DNA of 64,000 nt from an uncultured Shimia sp. (GTDB lineage: Bacteria; Pseudomonadota; Alphaproteobacteria; Rhodobacterales; Rhodobacteraceae), in assembly GCF_947493595.1 (NCBI RefSeq), contig NZ_CANLRL010000001.1, positions 930,001 to 994,000 of the forward strand. The letters are read 5' to 3'. Shown here piece after piece: positions 1 through 9,049 of the stretch. A model generated the notes under the pieces. That model was given only the letters and a program-made list of their open reading frames with translations. It was not told where the DNA came from and made no database searches. The position numbers and the translations under genes are program-made. Positions within the stretch are counted from its first letter, which is position 1, and every line of letters starts with the position of its first letter.

Positions 1-335
1 AACAAGCCGATGATCAGGGAGACAGTGGTGGGCGAGAGCACCGAAACAATGCCGGAACGCCCGGCGGCGCGCACGACAACCAGTTCGGAACTGCGGGAGA
101 GATTTATGAACAGTGCGATTGTGGCGAGGATCACAATTAGAGGCATCAGTTGATAGAGGCTCTCTGGTGTGCGGAGCAGTGTCAGGTTCAAGACTCTGCC
201 AAAGCCAACGGTATCCACATCATAGCGGCGAAGCTGCTCCATCATATCAACCAGCACGGTGAGCACAAAGAAAACAGTGCAGATGCCTAGGAATATCCAG
301 AGGAATTTGCGCGCAAAGTAGATGTGAACTGTCAT
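1..335 (-). CDS. lptG: LptG, LPS export permease subunit (3' part beyond window)
   Basis: This is the N-terminal part of an inner-membrane permease that works with LptF and the ATPase LptB to extract lipopolysaccharide and pass it to the periplasmic bridge. The visible translation starts MTVHIYFARKFL and has hydrophobic segments matching the first membrane helices of the YjgP/YjgQ family. The gene runs off the left edge, so the periplasmic domain is not seen. Its ATG overlaps the stop codon of lptF by 4 bases (ATGA), so the pair is translationally coupled, which is the usual lptF-lptG order. Assignment as LptG rather than LptF rests on gene order and on the N-terminal sequence. Confidence 0.9.
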   Translation of the reverse strand, partial: MTVHIYFARKFLWIFLGICTVFFVLTVLVDMMEQLRRYDVDTVGFGRVLNLTLLRTPESLYQLMPLIVILATIALFINLSRSSELVVVRAAGRSGIVSVLSPTTVSLIIGL

Positions 336-1450
336 TGCGTCACCCTCCGTCGCCACCGAATTGGGTTGGCCGAGAGATAGAGCAGGATGCCCGCAATCAC
401 AAATCCGAGGGTGCTGGGAACATACATCAGAGGCCAAAGTTCGGGGGTGGAGCGCACCGGATCAGCAATCGCATTTTTCATCGCCTCCAGGATGACCAGA
501 ATGACAAAGGCAGCAATGATCTGTCGCCACACACCAAAGCGGCTAAACCCACCTGCAAGCAACATAGCAAAGCCAATCAGGGCAAAACTGATCGTAGACA
601 AAGGCATGGCAAAGCGGTCATGAAGATCTTCGGTTATGCCGCCAATACTTTCACCGGTTTGCTCTGCAATTGCGTCGATGTTTCCAATGATTTCCCAGGT
701 TGGGAAATGACTGGCGGATACACGAGGCGCTGTCTCCGGATCAATAAGAGAGCTGATATCGTAGGAGAAGTCCGCGAAGTTGGTGGTCATCAGCGTGTCC
801 GTGTCTTGGCGATGCAATTGCGCCAGGCCGTCCACCATAACCAGTTTGGGGCCAGTCTCATCTTGCACCAAATAGGCGTCTGATGCGGTGTAGGAGGTGG
901 TACGGCCTTTGGTGCGATGGTCGGCCAAAAAGACATCTTTTAGGACCCCATTGGGGGTGATCTCGCGGATGTAAAACGTGACGCCGTCTGCCGGGTGCAG
1001 AAAGGTGCCATCGGTCAAAAGACGAGCCGTTACGTTTTCGGTTATTTCTTTCTGTCGTTTGCTCAGTTCCGAATTGCTGGTCGGAACCAGGAAATGTGTG
1101 AGCGCGGACAACATCAATGCTGTGATCGCACCAAAGATCGCCACAGGCCGGGCCAGCCGCCAGGGACTGAATCCGGTGGCCTGCATCACGGTCAACTCAC
1201 TTTCAGAGGACAGGCGGTTGGTTACGTAGACGGTTCCTGCAAACACCGCGATGGGCAGCACCAAACGGATGACGTTGGGCAGCGTTAAGACCGACAATTC
1301 CAGAAAGACGGAGACATTTTGGCCGCTGGCAATCAGCTGATCAAACAGCGAAACCGCGCGATTGACCCAATAGACAGACACAAGGATCAGCGCAAAAAAA
1401 CCGAACAGAGTCAGGAACTGCGACAGGATATATCTGTCGAATCTGCTCAC
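332..1450 (-). CDS. lptF: LptF, LPS export permease subunit
   Basis: A 372-residue YjgP/YjgQ-family membrane protein, forming with LptG the transmembrane part of the LPS-extracting ABC transporter. Membrane helices lie at about residues 10-30, 52-75 and 98-120. A periplasmic beta-rich domain follows (about 125-270), then three C-terminal helices (about 283-365). This is the family's normal plan and length. The start is a GTG at 1450-1448. It is transcribed divergently from the aminopeptidase gene, and the roughly 140 bp between them must hold both promoters. Divergence of lptFG from pepA is a common arrangement in proteobacteria. Confidence 0.93.
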   Translation of the reverse strand: MSRFDRYILSQFLTLFGFFALILVSVYWVNRAVSLFDQLIASGQNVSVFLELSVLTLPNVIRLVLPIAVFAGTVYVTNRLSSESELTVMQATGFSPWRLARPVAIFGAITALMLSALTHFLVPTSNSELSKRQKEITENVTARLLTDGTFLHPADGVTFYIREITPNGVLKDVFLADHRTKGRTTSYTASDAYLVQDETGPKLVMVDGLAQLHRQDTDTLMTTNFADFSYDISSLIDPETAPRVSASHFPTWEIIGNIDAIAEQTGESIGGITEDLHDRFAMPLSTISFALIGFAMLLAGGFSRFGVWRQIIAAFVILVILEAMKNAIADPVRSTPELWPLMYVPSTLGFVIAGILLYLSANPIRWRRRVTQ

Positions 1451-1593
1451 CTGCTAAGAATCCCCCGAACCTTATTGTTGAGCGGCACTTTAGGCGAATT
1501 GTTGGGGTGGTGAAACTGCTATCTGGCGAAGTGCACTGGTCAAGCGAGAAGGCGCGCGTTAGGTGTTTCAAAACGCGATTTTGGAGGTTTGTA

Positions 1594-3060
1594 ATGCGCC
1601 CTGTGACGATTTCTTTTGAAGAAACCCAACTGGATGAAATTGGCACAGTAGAAGGGCGCATTGCGGTCTTTGTGCCTGCGGAAGGCAATTTGGATCAAGG
1701 CGCACGCCGTTTGAACCGCTTGACGCGCGGAGCGGTTGAACGCGTTCGGGAAAGTAAGGCTGAAGATGCAAGCCTAGGGACCGTGTTTACCCTGTCGTTT
1801 CCTGCAGGTGTGGCCGCCGAAGCGGTCGATGTGGTGGTGTTGCCGCGTCGGTGCTCTGTTGAGGACGCCCGTAAGGCGGGCGCTGGCCTTGGCAAAGCGC
1901 GTGGAAATGCGGCGTTGACCGTGCTCGCAGGCACCAATCCAAAAGCCGCGCATGTCGCCTATGGCATTGCGATGCGTGACTACGGCTTTGACGACCACAA
2001 AACAGCGGACGCCAAAGAGGACGCGCGTGCGGTTACTATGATGGTCAGCAAACCAGAGGAAGTTGAAGAGGCCGCAGCTCCGCTGTTAGCTGTGGCAGAG
2101 GGCGCTTTCTTCACCCGCGATCTGATCAATGAACCAGCCAATGTGCTGACCACAACCGAGTTTGCCAACCGCTTGGTGGCGCTCAAAGATATCGGTCTTG
2201 AGGTTGAGGTTCTGGAAGAAGATAAGCTCAAGGAGCTTGGCATGGGGGCGTTGCTGTCCGTTGGGGAAGGCTCCGACAGCCCGTCCAAAGTGGCGGTGAT
2301 GCAGTGGAACGGCGGCGAAAAAGATGCCGCGCCATTGGCCTTGGTCGGCAAAGGTGTGGTGTTTGACACCGGTGGGATTTCATTGAAGCCAGCCGCCGGC
2401 ATGGAAGAGATGACTATGGACATGGGGGGTGCCGGCGTTGTGGCCGGTGCCATGAAGGCTCTGGCACTGCGCAAAGCGAAGGCCAATGTGGTCGGTCTTG
2501 TTGGTTTGGTGGAAAACATGCCGTCGGGCCGTGCGACCCGTCCCGGCGATGTGGTGACGTCGATGAAAGGTGACACCATCGAAGTGATCAACACCGATGC
2601 GGAAGGTCGTTTGGTTTTGTGTGATGTGATGCACTATGCGCAAGAGCGTTTTAAGCCAGCGGCAATGATCGATTTGGCCACACTGACAGGCGCAATTATC
2701 ATTGGTTTGGGCCATGAGAATGCGGGTGTGTTTTCCAACGATGACGCGCTGTGCAACGGGTTCCTGAAAGCCGCTGAGGCGGAAGGCGAGGGTGCTTGGC
2801 GGATGCCACTGGGGAAGGGGTATGCCAAGCAGCTGAAGTCGCGGATTTCCGATGTGAAAAACGTGGGTGGCCGTCCGGCGGGATCGATCACCGCAGCGGA
2901 ATTTTTGCAGCGCTTTGTGCAAGACGGATTGCCGTGGATTCACCTCGACATCGCAGGTGTTGCCAGCGTGAAGTCCGAGACCGCGCTGGCACCGGCCGGG
3001 GCGACTGGTTGGGGCGTCAGCGCTCTCAGCCGCTTGGTTGCGGATAAGTTTGAGGGTTAA
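1594..3060 (+). CDS. pepA: Leucyl aminopeptidase (M17), PepA
   Basis: Cytosolic dinuclear-metal aminopeptidase that removes N-terminal residues from peptides; some family members also bind DNA. The protein has 488 residues, a normal M17 length. It has a divergent N-terminal domain and a C-terminal catalytic domain with the metal-binding signature NTDAEGRL at residues 333-340 and the upstream GKGVVFDTGG block. An in-frame start exists 87 bases upstream, but the ATG at 1594 has a GGAGG ribosome site 6 bases ahead, so it was chosen. It is followed by holC with only 3 bases between them, as in many proteobacteria. Confidence 0.95.
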   Translation: MRPVTISFEETQLDEIGTVEGRIAVFVPAEGNLDQGARRLNRLTRGAVERVRESKAEDASLGTVFTLSFPAGVAAEAVDVVVLPRRCSVEDARKAGAGLGKARGNAALTVLAGTNPKAAHVAYGIAMRDYGFDDHKTADAKEDARAVTMMVSKPEEVEEAAAPLLAVAEGAFFTRDLINEPANVLTTTEFANRLVALKDIGLEVEVLEEDKLKELGMGALLSVGEGSDSPSKVAVMQWNGGEKDAAPLALVGKGVVFDTGGISLKPAAGMEEMTMDMGGAGVVAGAMKALALRKAKANVVGLVGLVENMPSGRATRPGDVVTSMKGDTIEVINTDAEGRLVLCDVMHYAQERFKPAAMIDLATLTGAIIIGLGHENAGVFSNDDALCNGFLKAAEAEGEGAWRMPLGKGYAKQLKSRISDVKNVGGRPAGSITAAEFLQRFVQDGLPWIHLDIAGVASVKSETALAPAGATGWGVSALSRLVADKFEG

Positions 3061-3063
3061 GCC

Positions 3064-3531
3064 TTGGGCGCCGCATATTTCTACCATCTGACCCAGAATT
3101 CCATGGAGGTCACCCTGCCGCGTCTATTGGAAAAGGCGCGCGGGGCCGGGTGGAAGATTGCCGTGCGCGGGCGTGAACCAGGCCGCATGGAATGGCTTGA
3201 TCAAAAACTGTGGATGCTGGGAGACGTGAGTTTCCTGGCCCATGGCTTGGCTGGTGGTCCGCATGATGCGATGCAGCCGGTTCTGCTCACCACATTCCAT
3301 GACAATCCCAATGGTGCAGCCTGCGTGATGTCCGTAGATGGCGCAGACGTCAGTGCTGAGGAAGTCAACGCGGTTGAACGCGTGTGTATCTTGTTCGACG
3401 GACACGACCCAGAAGCGGTGCAGCATGCACGGGGACAGTGGAAGGCGTTGACGGACGCGGGGTGTGCGGCGCAGTACTGGTCAGAAGAGACCGGAAATTG
3501 GCAGAAAAAGGCTGAATCTGAAGGCGGTTAG
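3064..3531 (+). CDS. holC: DNA polymerase III chi subunit, HolC
   Basis: Small clamp-loader accessory subunit (155 residues) that links the polymerase III clamp loader to single-strand-binding protein. The N-terminal block AAYFYHLTQ and the central WLDQKLWM region are typical of HolC. The only sensible start is the TTG at 3064, three bases after the pepA stop, which implies translational coupling. A pepA-holC pair is common in proteobacteria and supports the call. Confidence 0.88.
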   Translation: MGAAYFYHLTQNSMEVTLPRLLEKARGAGWKIAVRGREPGRMEWLDQKLWMLGDVSFLAHGLAGGPHDAMQPVLLTTFHDNPNGAACVMSVDGADVSAEEVNAVERVCILFDGHDPEAVQHARGQWKALTDAGCAAQYWSEETGNWQKKAESEGG

Positions 3532-3540
3532 GCCGCGATG

Positions 3541-4122
3541 CTAACGTGTCAGTATCAGTTTGCTGCCAGTGATTGTGATCTGATCAAACAGCTGTAGATA
3601 GGTCATGCCAAGCAAAGATTGGCTCATCTCACCTTCGTTCACGCTGGCGCGCACATTGCGATCCACGTGACCACCAAGCGCAACTTCGTCCAATCGTACC
3701 GGCGCAATGCGCACTTCACCGTTGGCGGTCATTGCACGGCCAAAATACGGCAAGTTCTCCGGATCCAATCCGGCGCGGTGGGCATCCGCTTGAGTCAACA
3801 CCACGTCGGTTGCGCCTGTATCCACCACAAAGAGAACCTCAGCGCCGTTGACTGACAAAATGGCGTAGTAGTGGCCATCATTGCTGCGAGGGATTTCAAC
3901 GCGGCCTTCATCCGCCAAAACCACTTGTGTGGGTTTTACTGTGCTACGGATGTCTTCCCACATGCCGACAACCGCAATGGCTCCCAAAAAGATCAGCGCC
4001 CAGATGGCGCCGTAGCGCAGGGTTTGGCCCAGATTGATACGGCCTGATCCTATGGTCCAGATAAGCACCATCACCAGCAAGAGCAGCAGGTAGGCAAGGT
4101 TACCAAAGGAGATTTGTTCCAT
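3541..4122 (-). CDS. Membrane-anchored retropepsin-like aspartyl protease (clan AA, TIGR02281-type)
   Basis: A 193-residue protein with two hydrophobic helices near the N terminus (about residues 8-25 and 37-54) and a C-terminal single-domain aspartyl protease fold. The catalytic motif DTGAT is at residues 101-105. The family is widespread in alphaproteobacteria as a membrane-bound protein facing the periplasm; its physiological substrate is not known to me. I chose the start MEQISFGN at 4122; longer in-frame starts would run into the upstream gene. It lies 4 bases downstream of the marC-type gene on the same strand, so the two probably form an operon. Confidence 0.82.
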   Translation of the reverse strand: MEQISFGNLAYLLLLLVMVLIWTIGSGRINLGQTLRYGAIWALIFLGAIAVVGMWEDIRSTVKPTQVVLADEGRVEIPRSNDGHYYAILSVNGAEVLFVVDTGATDVVLTQADAHRAGLDPENLPYFGRAMTANGEVRIAPVRLDEVALGGHVDRNVRASVNEGEMSQSLLGMTYLQLFDQITITGSKLILTR

Positions 4123-4126
4123 GTGT

Positions 4127-4750
4127 TCAGCCTGCGAACCCGAAGTCTTTGAGACCATCCAAAATGAACTGGACGGAAAGCGCGGCCAGCAACATCCCAA
4201 GGAGGCGTGTAATCACAGTAATTCCAGTGCGCCCAAGCAAACGCTCAAAGAAACCGGAGGTCAGGAACAGACAAAACACAATCGCCAACACCAAAAGGGC
4301 AACGCCGAGCACAGCCAGAGTGGCTTGCACTCCTGAGCCCTGACCGGCCAGCAAGATCACCGACGTGATGGCGCCGGGTCCCGCGAGCAGGGGGATGGAC
4401 AGAGGGAAAATCGAGGGATCGGGATAATCTTCCTCAGCGCCCTCGGCCTGATCCTCACGGCGTTTGGTGCGCCGTTCAAACAGCATATCAAAGGCGGTCA
4501 CAAACAGCAGAATACCACCGGCAATCCGGAAGGCTGGCATAGAGATGCCGATGCCGCCCAGAACGGCCTCGCCCAGAAAGCCAAACACGGCCAAGATCAC
4601 AAAGGCGGTCACACAGGCGCGGATTGCGATCTTGCGCCGTTCGTTGGCCGGCACGCCCTGAGTGAGCGAGATGAAGATTGGGAACAGCCCAATTGGATCG
4701 ATGATCACAAATAGCGTCACAAAAGCCGTGATGAAGGCGGCGCTGTCCAT
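4127..4750 (-). CDS. MarC-family integral membrane protein
   Basis: A 207-residue inner-membrane protein with about six hydrophobic helices matching the MarC (UPF0056) family, whose transport role is poorly defined. The glycine and proline pattern around IDPIGLFPIFISLTQG at the N terminus and LAGPGAITSVILL in the middle is characteristic. A charged loop (about residues 92-112, rich in R, E and D) separates the two halves. It precedes the aspartyl protease gene with 4 bases between them. Confidence 0.9.
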   Translation of the reverse strand: MDSAAFITAFVTLFVIIDPIGLFPIFISLTQGVPANERRKIAIRACVTAFVILAVFGFLGEAVLGGIGISMPAFRIAGGILLFVTAFDMLFERRTKRREDQAEGAEEDYPDPSIFPLSIPLLAGPGAITSVILLAGQGSGVQATLAVLGVALLVLAIVFCLFLTSGFFERLLGRTGITVITRLLGMLLAALSVQFILDGLKDFGFAG

Positions 4751-4790
4751 GATGTAAGCTCTCCAGTCGTTAGTAGGCCAAACGCTACGC

Positions 4791-6647
4791 TCAGCCCTCG
4801 GCTTTTTCCAGCTTTTCCAGCGCCTTCATCCAAAGATCTTCGGCGCGGTCTTGCGCATCACGGACTTCGGCGTATTTCTTTTGCCAGACTTCCATTTCGC
4901 CAAGTTTTTCGTCTTCGTAGAGCGTTGGGTCTGCGAGCTTCTTGGCCAATTTTTCAGCCATGTCGTTGATCTTCGCAACACGTTGCTCCGATTTTCTCAC
5001 CTCAGAGCGCAAAGCAAGGACATCGTCGCGGCTGGCTTTTTTGACGGCAGGTTTTGGTTTGGACTTTGACTTGGATCCGGCAGGCTTGTCGGAGGTCAGC
5101 AAAAGCTTGCGGTAGGCCTGCAGGTCTTCTTCATAAGGCTTCACAGTGCCGTCTTTTACCAACCACAGACGGTCCGCAACCAACGTCAGCAAGTGCATGT
5201 CGTGACTGACTAGAATGACCGCACCGGTATACGCGGTGAGCGCCTCAACCAGAGCTTCGCGGCTCTCGATGTCCAAGTGGTTGGTCGGTTCATCGAGGAT
5301 CAGAAGGTGTGGCGCGTCCAAAGTGGCCAGCAAAAGCGACAAACGTGCCTTTTGCCCACCTGACAGGCGGCCGACTTCGGTTTCAGCTTGGGCAGCGCCA
5401 AGGCCAAAGCCTGCGAGACGGGCACGCAGACGGGCCTGGCCTTCAGCGGGACGCTCGCGCATTAAATGTTGGATTGGCGTTTCGTCCACGTAGAGTTCAT
5501 CCACCTGGTGCTGCGCAAAGAAGCCAATGCGCAGCTTGTTAGAGGTGGTGAATTTGCCACCCATCGGTGCCAGACGGCTGGACAGCAATTTGGCCAAAGT
5601 GGATTTACCCTGACCGTTTTTGCCCAACAGCGCGATGCGGTCGTCCTGATCGATGCGTAGGTTCAGGTTTTTCAGAACTACCGTGTCGTCGTAGCCGGTG
5701 GAGCCACCTTCGATGGCAATGATTGGCGGAGAGAGCTCTTCTGGCGTGGGGAAGGTGAAGACCACACGTGCTGCGTCTTCCGGCGCAGTAATGGGCGTCA
5801 TTTTCTCCAGCATTTTTACGCGGCTTTGTGCCTGCTTTGCCTTGGAGGCTTTGGCCTTGAAGCGGTCAACAAAGGCTTGCAGGTGTTCGCGCTGCGCCTG
5901 TTGTTTCTTGGCCGCTGCCGCCTGCACCGCGCGTTGTTCTGCGCGTTGTTTGGCAAACTGATCGTAGGTGCCGGTGTAGTAGGCCAGCTTACGCTCGTCC
6001 AAATGCAGGATCGCGCCAACGGAGCGGTTAAGCAATTCCCGGTCGTGGGAGATAATCAGCACCGTGTGCGGGTATTTGACCAGATAATTCTCCAGCCACA
6101 ACGCCCCCTCGAGATCGAGGTAGTTGGTGGGTTCGTCAAGCAGCAGGTAGTCGGGCTGCGAGAACAGCACCGCAGCAAGAGCCACGCGCATTCGCCAGCC
6201 GCCGGAATAAGCGGAGCAGGGTTGTTGTTGATCTTCGTGGTCAAAGCCCAAGCCTTTAAGGATCGAGGCAGCCCGCGCTTCGGCACTCCAGGCGTCGATA
6301 TCACTTAGACGGGTTTGAATTTCAGCAATCCGACCTGAGTCGGTTGCTGTCTCGGCCTCTGCGAGCAATGAAGCGCGCTCTGTGTCGGCTGCCAAAACCG
6401 TGTTGATTAGCGAGACCTCGTTTGAGGGCACCTCCTGCGCGACACCACCAATGCGGGCACGGTTGGGCAGGGTGATGCTGCCCCCTTCAAGCGACAGCTC
6501 TCCGCGGATCAGGCGGAAAAGGGTGGTTTTACCAGCCCCGTTTCGGCCAATCAAACCCACTTTGTGGCCGGTGGGAATGGTGGCGGAAGCCTCTTCAAAC
6601 AGAGGGCGGCCTTCAACGGAATAGGAGATGTCTGAAATCTTTAGCAT
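4791..6647 (-). CDS. ABC-F family ATP-binding protein (Uup/YheS type)
   Basis: A soluble twin-ATPase of the ABC-F group, which act on ribosomes as translation factors rather than as transporters. The 618 residues hold two nucleotide-binding domains. Walker A is GRNGAGKTT at residues 34-42 in the first and [10 protein letters not shown] in the second. Signature motifs are YSGGWRMR and LSGGQKAR, and each domain has a LDEPTN Walker B. A charged linker joins the domains. The C-terminal tail (about 540-618) is Lys/Glu-rich and looks like a coiled coil, as in Uup. I used the ATG at 6647 (MLKISDIS) because the family starts there; an upstream in-frame start would add 13 unlikely residues. Confidence 0.92.
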   Translation of the reverse strand: MLKISDISYSVEGRPLFEEASATIPTGHKVGLIGRNGAGKTTLFRLIRGELSLEGGSITLPNRARIGGVAQEVPSNEVSLINTVLAADTERASLLAEAETATDSGRIAEIQTRLSDIDAWSAEARAASILKGLGFDHEDQQQPCSAYSGGWRMRVALAAVLFSQPDYLLLDEPTNYLDLEGALWLENYLVKYPHTVLIISHDRELLNRSVGAILHLDERKLAYYTGTYDQFAKQRAEQRAVQAAAAKKQQAQREHLQAFVDRFKAKASKAKQAQSRVKMLEKMTPITAPEDAARVVFTFPTPEELSPPIIAIEGGSTGYDDTVVLKNLNLRIDQDDRIALLGKNGQGKSTLAKLLSSRLAPMGGKFTTSNKLRIGFFAQHQVDELYVDETPIQHLMRERPAEGQARLRARLAGFGLGAAQAETEVGRLSGGQKARLSLLLATLDAPHLLILDEPTNHLDIESREALVEALTAYTGAVILVSHDMHLLTLVADRLWLVKDGTVKPYEEDLQAYRKLLLTSDKPAGSKSKSKPKPAVKKASRDDVLALRSEVRKSEQRVAKINDMAEKLAKKLADPTLYEDEKLGEMEVWQKKYAEVRDAQDRAEDLWMKALEKLEKAEG

Positions 6648-6779
6648 GGGGCGGGTTTGGCGCACTATTGCAGCGGCGTCAATCACCGCTTTTCAACCGC
6701 GCCAACGCGTGGTATCGCAGCGCCAATTCGAATTTCGGCTGGACGTGGTGTCTGGCCCTCACTTTATGGAGATACAGAC

Positions 6780-7202
6780 ATGGCTCTGGAACGCACCTTC
6801 TCGATCATCAAACCTGATGCCACACGCCGCAACCTGACTGGCGCGATCAACGCCAAGTTTGAAGAAGCTGGCCTGCGCGTTGTTGCGCAAAAGCGCATCC
6901 ACCTGACCAAAGCGCAAGCTGGCGTGTTCTACGCTGTGCACGCTGAGCGTCCATTCTACGACGAACTGTGCGAATTCATGGCGTCTGCGCCAATCGTTGC
7001 ACAGGTTCTGGAAGGTGAAGGCGCAATCGCGAAAAACCGCGAAGTTATGGGCGCAACCAACCCAGCAGACGCAGCAGCCGGCACCATCCGCGCCGAGTTT
7101 GCAGAATCCGTTGGCGAAAACTCCGTACACGGTTCTGACGCTCCAGAAACCGCAGCGGTTGAAATCGCATACTTCTTCTCCGGTCTGGAACTGGTAGGAT
7201 AA
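6780..7202 (+). CDS. ndk: Nucleoside diphosphate kinase
   Basis: Transfers the gamma phosphate between nucleoside di- and triphosphates, balancing NTP and dNTP pools. The 140-residue protein starts [14 protein letters not shown] and has the family ending [12 protein letters not shown], with the catalytic histidine shortly before it (in [10 protein letters not shown]...). The ATG at 6780 has GGAG 8 bases upstream. A strong hairpin terminator follows the stop codon. It diverges from the ABC-F gene. Confidence 0.97.
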   Translation: MALERTFSIIKPDATRRNLTGAINAKFEEAGLRVVAQKRIHLTKAQAGVFYAVHAERPFYDELCEFMASAPIVAQVLEGEGAIAKNREVMGATNPADAAAGTIRAEFAESVGENSVHGSDAPETAAVEIAYFFSGLELVG

Positions 7203-7232
7203 GCCAACCGGTTTTACCGAGAACGACATTTA

Positions 7233-7263
7233 AACGCGGGAGGGCAACCTCTCGCGTTTTTTT
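7233..7263 (+). terminator. Rho-independent terminator of ndk
   Basis: A stem of about 11 pairs (AACGCGGGAGG with CCTCTCGCGTT, one G-U pair) around a GCAA loop, followed by a run of T, 30 bases after the ndk stop. Confidence 0.88.
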
Positions 7264-7293
7264 GTGGTTGGCAATGAGGGGCCAGCCCCTCAC

Positions 7294-7322
7294 ACTCCCC
7301 AAGATATTTTGAGAATGAGAAA
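7294..7322 (+). repeat. Dispersed intergenic element, copy A (weak)
   Basis: The core AAGATATTTTGAGAATGAGAA after CTCCCC resembles the GGATATTT-type element found at 15.3, 25.3 and 53.9 kb. It lies after the ndk terminator. It is the most divergent of the four copies. Confidence 0.4.
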
Positions 7323-7330
7323 GCTGTAGG

Positions 7331-7666
7331 TCAGGCTTTGCGTTTTTCGATCACGCCAATCATGTTCAATGCCGCCTCAAGATCAGAGCGGCCTTTGTCA
7401 TGAGAGCTGGATTTGAGTGCATCAAAGCGTTTGCGCAGGGCGTCTTTCTCTTTGCCCTTGCAATCGTTCCAAGGACGGCCTTGCAAGCCCATCACAAGCA
7501 CATAGTAGCCAATGAAATGGGGTTTTGTGCCGGTCTTTAACAGACGTGCGTACGTTTCATCGGCGCCCAGTGTGCGGACTTCTTCCGCGGTATGGATACC
7601 GGCGCGGGCGCAGGCCTCTTCATAGGCGGGGCCCAAGTTGCGAATGCTGGAAATTGGCTCTGACAT
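7331..7666 (-). CDS. TfoX/Sxy C-terminal-domain protein
   Basis: A 111-residue protein whose first 80 residues (IRNLGPAYEEACARAGIHTAEEVRTLGADETY) match the TfoX C-terminal domain, a helix-hairpin-helix-like fold found in competence regulators and as a stand-alone protein. The TfoX N-terminal domain is absent. The tail is Lys/Arg-rich. Function is unknown; the fold suggests nucleic-acid or protein binding. It is alone on its strand and converges with ndk. Confidence 0.8.
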   Translation of the reverse strand: MSEPISSIRNLGPAYEEACARAGIHTAEEVRTLGADETYARLLKTGTKPHFIGYYVLVMGLQGRPWNDCKGKEKDALRKRFDALKSSSHDKGRSDLEAALNMIGVIEKRKA

Positions 7667-7740
7667 GGCGGCACATTAGACCGCGCGGTCAAGCAGGGGC
7701 AAGCGGTGCCCTCAGCATTTTGTTGTGATCAGAGGTGCGG

Positions 7741-7839
7741 CTAGATCATGGCCCAATCGCTGAAGATTGGCGTGTTGCTTGGCGCCGGCTTTGATTGCTT
7801 TTCCGACTGACGTGGCTGGTCTTTTTTGGACTGTGACAT
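7741..7839 (-). CDS. Small hypothetical protein of 32 residues
   Basis: The minus strand encodes MSQSKKDQPRQSEKQSKPAP followed by SNTPIFSDWAMI and a TAG stop. A perfect AGGAGG ribosome site (7846-7851) sits 6 bases before the ATG, which is the main reason to believe it is translated. The first 20 residues are hydrophilic and rich in Lys, Gln and Ser; the last ten are more hydrophobic with a Trp. I do not recognise a family, and no function can be assigned. It lies about 70 bases upstream of the TfoX-domain gene on the same strand and may share its transcript. Confidence 0.55.
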   Translation of the reverse strand: MSQSKKDQPRQSEKQSKPAPSNTPIFSDWAMI

Positions 7840-7851
7840 GGTGTGCCTCCT

Positions 7852-8266
7852 ATGATGTCATGCCAGCACACTTCCCTTTCCCAATTATGGATATGGCCGG
7901 CGGCTATAGGGATGTTTTTACGAATTACCGTGGGAAACTGATGCCGGAAATGAGGCCTTTTTGTGCGGATCGGTTAAGACTTGAAAAAAGCTTGCTTGGA
8001 TTTCTGGGGCTTTCAACGGTTCCCACTTTGATCTCATGTGTCTGATTTCGCTTCAAAGTCAGATGCTTACGAAATGCCCATGATGAATGCTCCAAGATGA
8101 CGACCAAGATCGCTCCAAGGTGAGGGTTGTTTTTATTGCACCTGCTTCGCGTTAGTGGCTTTGTTGTACGTATGTGATTTGAAATGATTTGATGACATTT
8201 TCAACCTGTGCTTCGCCAACCTCCATTGAGGTTTTGCAACGCGACGTTGAGAGATTGGACAGCAGG
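7852..8266. other. Intergenic stretch of about 415 bp, no gene seen
   Basis: No open frame with a convincing ribosome site. A short imperfect hairpin (CTGATTT...AAAGTCAG, 8041-8061) is present. The stretch must carry the promoters of the small minus-strand gene and of the plus-strand membrane-protein pair, but I could not pick a convincing -35/-10 pair. Confidence 0.5.
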
Positions 8267-8542
8267 ATGGCAACAAAAGCCGAATTGGAAGCGGAACTGG
8301 CGCGTCTACGAGCGGAGTTGGCGGCGCGAGACATTCGTGAAAAGTCACGTGCTGAAGAAGCCGCGCCGCCCACCGAAGAAGGTCTTCAAGAAGAGGGCAT
8401 CCATAGGGTCGCGGCTCAAACGGATTGGGAGACGGATATCGGAGAAATCCTTTCAGACCTTGAGGAGCTTCCGCACAAACAGCCAATGATGTTTGCTTTA
8501 GGCGCATTTGCGGTGGGCTATTTGATTGGCCGGGCAAAATAG
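8267..8542 (+). CDS. ElaB/YqjD-like membrane-anchored coiled-coil protein
   Basis: A 91-residue protein with an N-terminal heptad-patterned coiled coil (MATKAELEAELARLRAEL), an acidic middle, and a single C-terminal hydrophobic helix ending FAVGYLIGRAK with a GxxxG pattern. This plan resembles the ElaB/YqjD/DUF883 tail-anchored proteins. The start is uncertain: the heptad pattern continues upstream to an ATG at 8189, which would add 26 residues, but neither start has a strong ribosome site. It is followed after 10 bases by the holin-like gene, so the two are probably one operon. Confidence 0.6.
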   Translation: MATKAELEAELARLRAELAARDIREKSRAEEAAPPTEEGLQEEGIHRVAAQTDWETDIGEILSDLEELPHKQPMMFALGAFAVGYLIGRAK

Positions 8543-8552
8543 GAGCGGAATG

Positions 8553-9026
8553 ATGAGCAACCGAATTTCGAGAAATATTTCTATTATTCTGCGTTCAGAA
8601 CGCTTGATCGCCCATCGGCACCTCGCGGTGTTGCGCCGTCAAACCGGATTGATGGTGATGGCGCTGGTGGTAGCAGGTATTGGCTTGGTGATGCTGAATG
8701 TTGCCGGATTCTTTGCATTGGAAGAGGTCATGACGCCAGCAGCAGCGGCGTTGATTGTTGGCATAGTCAACTTTGCCCTTGCGGGGCTGTGTGTGTCTTT
8801 GGCGTCGTCCAAATCAGGCGTTGAAGAGGACATAGCCGCGGTGAGCGAAGTGCGCGACATGGCAATTGAAGATTTGGAAGCTGAGGTGCGTCAGGCTGCA
8901 GACGAAGCCAAAGCCGCCGTGGACGCCGTTAAAAAGATGGCCGCCAACCCATTGGGAGGGATCGCGCCAAGCGTGGCCGCCGGGATTGCCAAAGCCGTCG
9001 TCAAATCGATGAAGTCGAAGGAGTAA
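8553..9026 (+). CDS. Phage-holin-superfamily-like membrane protein (PF07332-like)
   Basis: A 157-residue protein with two hydrophobic helices (about residues 32-55 and 62-84) followed by a long Ala/Glu/Lys-rich amphipathic region. This matches the chromosomal actinobacterial-holin-X/III-like family, usually found beside ElaB/DUF883-type genes and not in prophages. Two adjacent ATGs exist; the second (8553) is 7 bases after AGGAG and was preferred. Function is unknown; a role in the envelope is inferred only from the membrane helices and the partner gene. Confidence 0.68.
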   Translation: MSNRISRNISIILRSERLIAHRHLAVLRRQTGLMVMALVVAGIGLVMLNVAGFFALEEVMTPAAAALIVGIVNFALAGLCVSLASSKSGVEEDIAAVSEVRDMAIEDLEAEVRQAADEAKAAVDAVKKMAANPLGGIAPSVAAGIAKAVVKSMKSKE

Positions 9027-9049
9027 CGCGGTGGTCCAGAGTGCCGCGG

